From NCBI GenBank assembly GCA_026387055.1, contig JAPLML010000545.1:1-9451 (forward strand): a stretch of DNA of 9,451 bases, in the 5' to 3' direction. Made by a program: the position numbers and the translations under genes. The notes under the pieces are model-generated. The model was not told the origin of the DNA. It saw only the letters and a program-made list of their open reading frames with translations, and did not search any database. This DNA comes from Planctomycetota bacterium (GTDB lineage: Bacteria > Planctomycetota > Phycisphaerae > FEN-1346). Below are positions 6,468 to 9,451 of the stretch, piece by piece. Position 1 is the first letter of the stretch. Each line of letters starts with the position of its first letter.

Positions 6468-8980
6468 TACAGCCCCTCGGGCGCCGCGAGGTCCGCGGGC
6501 AGGTTCTCCGTGTGCTTGCACTTCGGGTACGCCGAGCAGCCGAGGAACGGGCCGCGCCGGCCGGAGCGGATGACGAGCTTCGCCCCGCAGTCGGGGCAGT
6601 CGCGGTCGGTCGCCACGGCGCTCGAGCGGCGGCGCGGCGCCCGCTTGGGCTTGGCGGCGCCTTCACCGGCCTGGCCTTCTGCCGCTTCGCCCTCGGCCTT
6701 TTTCTTGCCGCCGATGGACTTGGCGTTGCGGCACTTGGGGTAGGCCGAGCACGCCATGAAGGGTCCGCGGCGGCTGTTCTTGATGACCATGTCGGCGCCG
6801 CACTTCTCGCACTTTTCGCCGGTCGGCTGAGGAAGGACGGGATTCCCGTCCTTGTCGCACGGCAGGGTGCGGCGGCACTTGGGGTAGTTCTCGCAGCCCA
6901 GGAACGGCTCGGCGCGGCGGTTGAAGCGCATGATCATCGTGCCGCCGCACTTGTCGCACTTGTGCTCGGTGGGCCGCGAGGCGGGGCGATCGTCGCCCTC
7001 CAGCGGGCGGATGTAGGTGCACTCGGGGTACTTGGAGCACCCGAGGAACGGCCCGCGTTTCGACCACCGCTTGACGAGCGGGGCGCCGCACTGCGGGCAG
7101 GGACCGGCGTCTTCCACCGCCTGATGCTTTTCGCTTTCCATGTCCTCTCCCGCTTGCTTGAGTGCCTCGGAGAACGGTTCCCAGAACTCGCGGACCACCT
7201 GGAGCCACTTGATCTTGGCCTCCTCGATCTCGTCGAGCTCCTCTTCCATGTGGCTCGTGAACGCGTAATCCATCACCTTCTGGAAATGCTGGACGAGCTT
7301 GTCGGTCACCACCTCGCCGAGGTCGGTGGCGTAGAGGCACCGCTTGCCCTCTTTCGGGACCATCGGCGCCTGGCAACTCCGGCAGGCCTTGCCGTCGCCG
7401 TTGCGGGGCATCGGCCTGCCGTTGACGTCGCAGGGCACGGTGTACTGGCACTTGGGGTGGCTCTCGCACCTCAGAAAGACGCTCGGCTGCTGCTTGACGT
7501 ACCCGCGGTCCTGAATCGTCGAGACGATGGAGGCGTAGGTGCTCGGCCGGCCGATGCCGAGGCCCTCGAGCTTCTTGACGAGCGTGGCCTCGGTGTACCG
7601 CGACGGCGGCTGCGTGAAGTGCTGGGCCTCCTCGAGTTCCTTGAGGTCCAGCGGGTCGTTGGCCGCCAGGGCGGGAAGCACCTGTTCGCCCTCGCCGAGC
7701 CTGAGGCCCGTGACCTTTGTGTGACCGTCGTACACGAGGACCCGGCCGCGGGCCTTGAAGAGGCCGCGTACGGAGCCGGCGGCGGCCTCGATGTCCGCCT
7801 CGGTCACGTCCCACTGGGCGGGGCGCATCTGGCTGGCCACGAAGCGCCGCCAGATGAGCTCGTACAGGCGGGCGGCGTCGCGGTCGAGATACTGGGCAAC
7901 CGACTCGGGCGTCCGCGCCACGTCGGTCGGGCGGATGGCCTCGTGCGCCTCCTGGGCCCGGCCGCGCGACCGGTAGTACATCGGCTGGTCGGGCACGTAC
8001 TGCGGGCCGAAGGTCTGCCCGATCAGCTCCCGCACCGCGGCGATCGCCGCCGGGGCGATGTGGTACGAGTCGGTTCGCATGTAGGTGATGAGGGCGACGG
8101 AGCCTTCCGGCCCGAGCTCCACGCCCTGGTACAGTTCCTGGGCGATCCTCATCGTCCGCTTGGCGCTGAAGCCGAGCTGCGACGAGGCCGCCTGCTGAAG
8201 CTGGCTCGTGATGAACGGCGGCGGCGCCTTGTCCTCGACGCGCCGGGTGGCGACATCAAGGACGCGATAGGCGGCGCGCCGCAGCTTCTCGCCGACCGCG
8301 TGGGCCGCCTCGCCGGCGGCCGGGCGGAACTTCTCGCCGTTCACCTCCGCGAGCGTCGCCCGGAAGGTCTTGCGCTCGCCGCGCCGGCTGAGGATCGCGG
8401 CCACGGTCCAGTATTCCTCGGGCAGAAAATCGCGGACCTCGCGCTCGCGATCCACCACCAGCCGCACGGCCACGCTCTGCACGCGCCCGGCCGAGAGGCC
8501 CTTCGCCACCTTCTTCCACAGGAGGGGGCTCAGCTTGTAGCCGACCAGCCGGTCGAGGATGCGGCGGGCCTCCTGGGCAGCCACCTTATTCATATCAATA
8601 AGGCCGGGGTGGGCGAACGCCTCCTGGATGGCCGGCTTGGTGATCTCGTTGAAGGTGACGCGGCGGGTCGTGGCGGGGTCGAGCTTGAGGGCCTCGCAAA
8701 GGTGCCACGCGATGGCCTCGCCCTCCCGGTCCAGGTCGGTCGCCATGTAGACGGTCTCGGCGCCGGCGGCCAGCTTCTTCAGGCCGTCGATGACCTTCTT
8801 CTTGCCCGGCAGGATGGCATAGGTGGGCCGAAAGCCGTCCTCGATCTCGACGCCGAGCTTCTTCTGAGGCAGGTCCCTCACGTGGCCCATGCAGGCCGTG
8901 ACGCGGTAGTCCTGGCCCAGGTAACGCTCGATCGTCTTGGCCTTGGCCGGGCTCTCGACAATGACGACGTTCTTCGCCAA
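6467..8980 (-). CDS. topA: DNA topoisomerase I (type IA)
   Basis: TopA relaxes negative supercoils by cutting one strand through a 5'-phosphotyrosine link. The 837-residue product begins MAKNVVIVESPAKAKTIERY. The Toprim domain (about 3-115) has Glu9 and the D82-x-D84-x-E86 acidic cluster. The catalytic motif ITYMRTDS places the nucleophile at Tyr300 with Arg302 beside it. The core continues through GIGRPSTYASIVSTIQDRGYV (475-495). Four C-terminal zinc ribbons follow: C628/C631/C648/C654, C675/C678/C696/C702, C724/C727/C744/C750 and C795/C798/C815/C821, the last after a Lys/Ala/Glu-rich linker (758-793). Unusually, a Cys-rich segment (about 498-549) interrupts the core between DRGYVK and ATDLGEVVTDKL. 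The start is TTG, supported by GAGGAG 7 nt upstream and by the homologous N-terminus. It is the first gene of an operon with the phosphodiesterase. Confidence 0.98.
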   Translation of the reverse strand: MAKNVVIVESPAKAKTIERYLGQDYRVTACMGHVRDLPQKKLGVEIEDGFRPTYAILPGKKKVIDGLKKLAAGAETVYMATDLDREGEAIAWHLCEALKLDPATTRRVTFNEITKPAIQEAFAHPGLIDMNKVAAQEARRILDRLVGYKLSPLLWKKVAKGLSAGRVQSVAVRLVVDREREVRDFLPEEYWTVAAILSRRGERKTFRATLAEVNGEKFRPAAGEAAHAVGEKLRRAAYRVLDVATRRVEDKAPPPFITSQLQQAASSQLGFSAKRTMRIAQELYQGVELGPEGSVALITYMRTDSYHIAPAAIAAVRELIGQTFGPQYVPDQPMYYRSRGRAQEAHEAIRPTDVARTPESVAQYLDRDAARLYELIWRRFVASQMRPAQWDVTEADIEAAAGSVRGLFKARGRVLVYDGHTKVTGLRLGEGEQVLPALAANDPLDLKELEEAQHFTQPPSRYTEATLVKKLEGLGIGRPSTYASIVSTIQDRGYVKQQPSVFLRCESHPKCQYTVPCDVNGRPMPRNGDGKACRSCQAPMVPKEGKRCLYATDLGEVVTDKLVQHFQKVMDYAFTSHMEEELDEIEEAKIKWLQVVREFWEPFSEALKQAGEDMESEKHQAVEDAGPCPQCGAPLVKRWSKRGPFLGCSKYPECTYIRPLEGDDRPASRPTEHKCDKCGGTMIMRFNRRAEPFLGCENYPKCRRTLPCDKDGNPVLPQPTGEKCEKCGADMVIKNSRRGPFMACSAYPKCRNAKSIGGKKKAEGEAAEGQAGEGAAKPKRAPRRRSSAVATDRDCPDCGAKLVIRSGRRGPFLGCSAYPKCKHTENLPADLAAPEGL
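7334..7489 (-). other. Zinc-ribbon-like insertion within the TopA core
   Basis: TopA residues about 498-549 carry C505-x5-C511, C517, C533-x2-C536 and C548. The pattern FLRCESHPKCQYTVPCDVNG parallels FLGCENYPKCRRTLPCDKDG at 693-712, and the following CRSC parallels CEKC of the next C-terminal ribbon. The DNA is also alike (cttggggt-g-tctcgca near 7452 and 6879). The segment thus corresponds to the second half of one ribbon plus the first half of the next. The interrupted core region runs on directly in E. coli TopA. Confidence 0.75.
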
Positions 8981-8987
8981 GCGTGTG

Positions 8988-8993
8988 CTCCTC
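8988..8993 (-). promoter_or_regulatory. Shine-Dalgarno supporting the TTG start of topA
   Basis: GAGGAG lies 7 nt before the TTG at 8980, which begins the conserved MAKNVVIVESPAKAKTI terminus. No ATG or GTG occurs near this point in frame, so TTG initiation is well supported. Confidence 0.75.
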
Positions 8994-9019
8994 AGTCTCC
9001 CACCCCGTTGCGGGACGCC

Positions 9020-9048
9020 CTAATACTGTCGGCAGGCTTGGATGTCAA
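9020..9048 (-). promoter_or_regulatory. Sigma-70-like promoter for topA
   Basis: On the minus strand a perfect -35 TTGACA (9043-9048) is followed after exactly 17 bp by TATTAG (9020-9025, 4 of 6 to TATAAT). Transcription would start near 9013, giving a leader of about 33 nt that contains the Shine-Dalgarno. The three GTTCAAA heptamers begin 12 bp upstream of the -35. topA promoters are often supercoiling-sensitive in other bacteria; nothing in this sequence proves that here. Confidence 0.65.
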
Positions 9049-9060
9049 GAAGCAAGGAAA

Positions 9061-9081
9061 GTTCAAAGTTCAAAGTTCAAA
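9061..9081. repeat. Three tandem GTTCAAA heptamers
   Basis: Three exact copies of gttcaaa lie directly upstream of the topA promoter. The unit is the reverse complement of the TTTGAAC unit of the large array 128 bp to the right, so the two arrays have opposite polarity and could pair as an inverted repeat. Confidence 0.9.
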
Positions 9082-9112
9082 GCGAAGCCGCTGGGCAGCC
9101 ACTCCGCAGTTA

Positions 9113-9148
9113 GGGGGGCAAGACGCGCGGTGGGCAGTCTTGCCCCCC
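9113..9148. repeat. Perfect 12-bp hairpin between the heptamer arrays
   Basis: ggggggcaagac (9113-9124) pairs exactly with gtcttgcccccc (9137-9148) around a 12-nt loop (gcgcggtgggca). No T-run follows on either strand, so it is not an obvious intrinsic terminator. It could be another dispersed palindrome or an insulator between the divergent topA and nitroreductase genes. Confidence 0.75.
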
Positions 9149-9209
9149 GAGACTGGGGGTTGCGCTGGGCCTACTTTAGCGCTTGGCTTCTTGCCGTCTC
9201 GCTGTTAAC

Positions 9210-9377
9210 TTTGAACTTTGAACTTTGAACTTTGAACTTTGAACCTTGAACTTTGAACCTTGAACTTTGAACTTTGAACCTTGAACTTTGAACCTTGAAC
9301 TTTGAACCTTGAACTTTGAACTTTGAACCTTGAACTTTGAACTTTGAACCTTGAACTTTGAACTTTGAACTTTGAAC
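9210..9377. repeat. Array of 24 tandem TTTGAAC / CTTGAAC heptamers
   Basis: Twenty-four uninterrupted 7-bp units are seen: 17 TTTGAAC and 7 CTTGAAC (at 9245, 9259, 9280, 9294, 9308, 9329 and 9350). No indels occur, and the T/C position is the only variation. The array is AT-rich against a GC-rich genome and ends 10 bp before the Shine-Dalgarno of the nitroreductase gene. All frames through it stay open because the unit lacks stops, but the resulting peptides (KFKVQSS or NFEL repeats) are artefacts of the repeat. Confidence 0.95.
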
Positions 9378-9395
9378 CTCTTTCGCGGAGGCCCC

Positions 9396-9451
9396 ATGAA
9401 CTTCGAGCAACTCATCATCAAGAACCGCTCCTACCGCCGCTTCGACGCCTC
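9396..9451 (+). CDS. Probable nitroreductase-family protein, N-terminal fragment
   Basis: Only the first 18 codons are in the window: MNFEQLIIKNRSYRRFDA. The LIxxxRSxRRF pattern near the N-terminus is typical of FMN-dependent nitroreductases, in which these Arg/Ser residues help bind FMN phosphate. The ATG is preceded by GGAGG at 4 nt spacing (9387-9391), which supports the start. The gene is cut by the right edge, so the assignment rests on one short motif. It is divergent from topA, and the heptamer array lies just upstream, either in its leader or in its promoter region. Confidence 0.6.
   Translation, partial: MNFEQLIIKNRSYRRFDA

Noticed and set aside
6468..6521. A longer start for the phosphodiesterase inside topA.
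   Set aside because: It would add an Arg/Gly-rich leader absent from the family, whereas the GTG at 6467 gives the standard N-terminus and a good ribosome site.
6512..9208. Very long open frame antisense to topA (about 900 codons).
   Set aside because: It is a shadow of the GC-rich topA gene: it has no recognisable domain, is Ala/Arg/Gly/Leu-dominated, and lies opposite a clear, complete topoisomerase.
9210..9377. The heptamer array considered as a CRISPR.
   Set aside because: The units are 7 bp and directly adjacent with no spacers, and no cas genes are present.
9171..9421. Minus-strand frames encoding KFKVQSS repeats through the heptamer array.
   Set aside because: The 7-bp unit has no stop in these frames, so open frames are automatic. 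They begin inside or opposite the nitroreductase gene and would not make a plausible protein.

Overview
The window is GC-rich (heptamer array excepted) and carries ordinary chromosomal genes. A Type II-style secretin with long Gly- and Pro-rich insertions, a secreted PQQ-type beta-propeller protein and intergenic TTTGAAC heptamer arrays together suggest an environmental member of the Planctomycetota, perhaps Phycisphaerae. This is inference from gene style; there is no rRNA or other marker to settle it. No phage, CRISPR, tRNA or transposase gene is visible.

Layout. (1) 3-3025, plus strand: the 3' part of a secretin gene (gspD-like, open at the left edge), coupled by an ATGA overlap to a small lipoprotein gene. 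Together they look like the end of a secretion or pilus operon. (2) 2958-3821, minus strand: an EamA-type (DMT family) membrane transporter, convergent with the lipoprotein gene and overlapping its 3' end by 68 bp. (3) 3822-4227: a gene-free divergent region. Bases 3822-3926 hold nothing I can name, and the rest is a nested set of inverted repeats with a weak extended -10 promoter near 4172. (4) 4228-5478, plus strand: an exported PQQ-like beta-propeller protein. (5) 5479-5666: a second copy of the palindromic element, inverted relative to the first, so the propeller gene is bracketed by inverted repeats. (6) 5667-8980, minus strand: a two-gene operon of topA (type IA DNA topoisomerase I, TTG start) followed by a PhnP-like metallo-beta-lactamase-fold phosphodiesterase, joined by a TAGTG stop/start overlap. 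A good sigma-70-like promoter precedes topA. (7) 8981-9395: a gene-free divergent region with three GTTCAAA heptamers, a perfect 12-bp hairpin and 24 tandem TTTGAAC/CTTGAAC heptamers. (8) 9396-9451: the first 18 codons of a probable nitroreductase.

Functionally there are three unrelated modules: outer-membrane secretion, small-molecule efflux, and DNA topology with a metallohydrolase. I found no convincing new multi-gene system. The most notable signals are non-coding or intragenic: the 125-bp inverted palindromic element flanking the propeller gene, the heptamer arrays of opposite polarity in the topA/nitroreductase intergenic region, and a zinc-ribbon-like segment inside the catalytic core of TopA that resembles its own C-terminal zinc ribbons.
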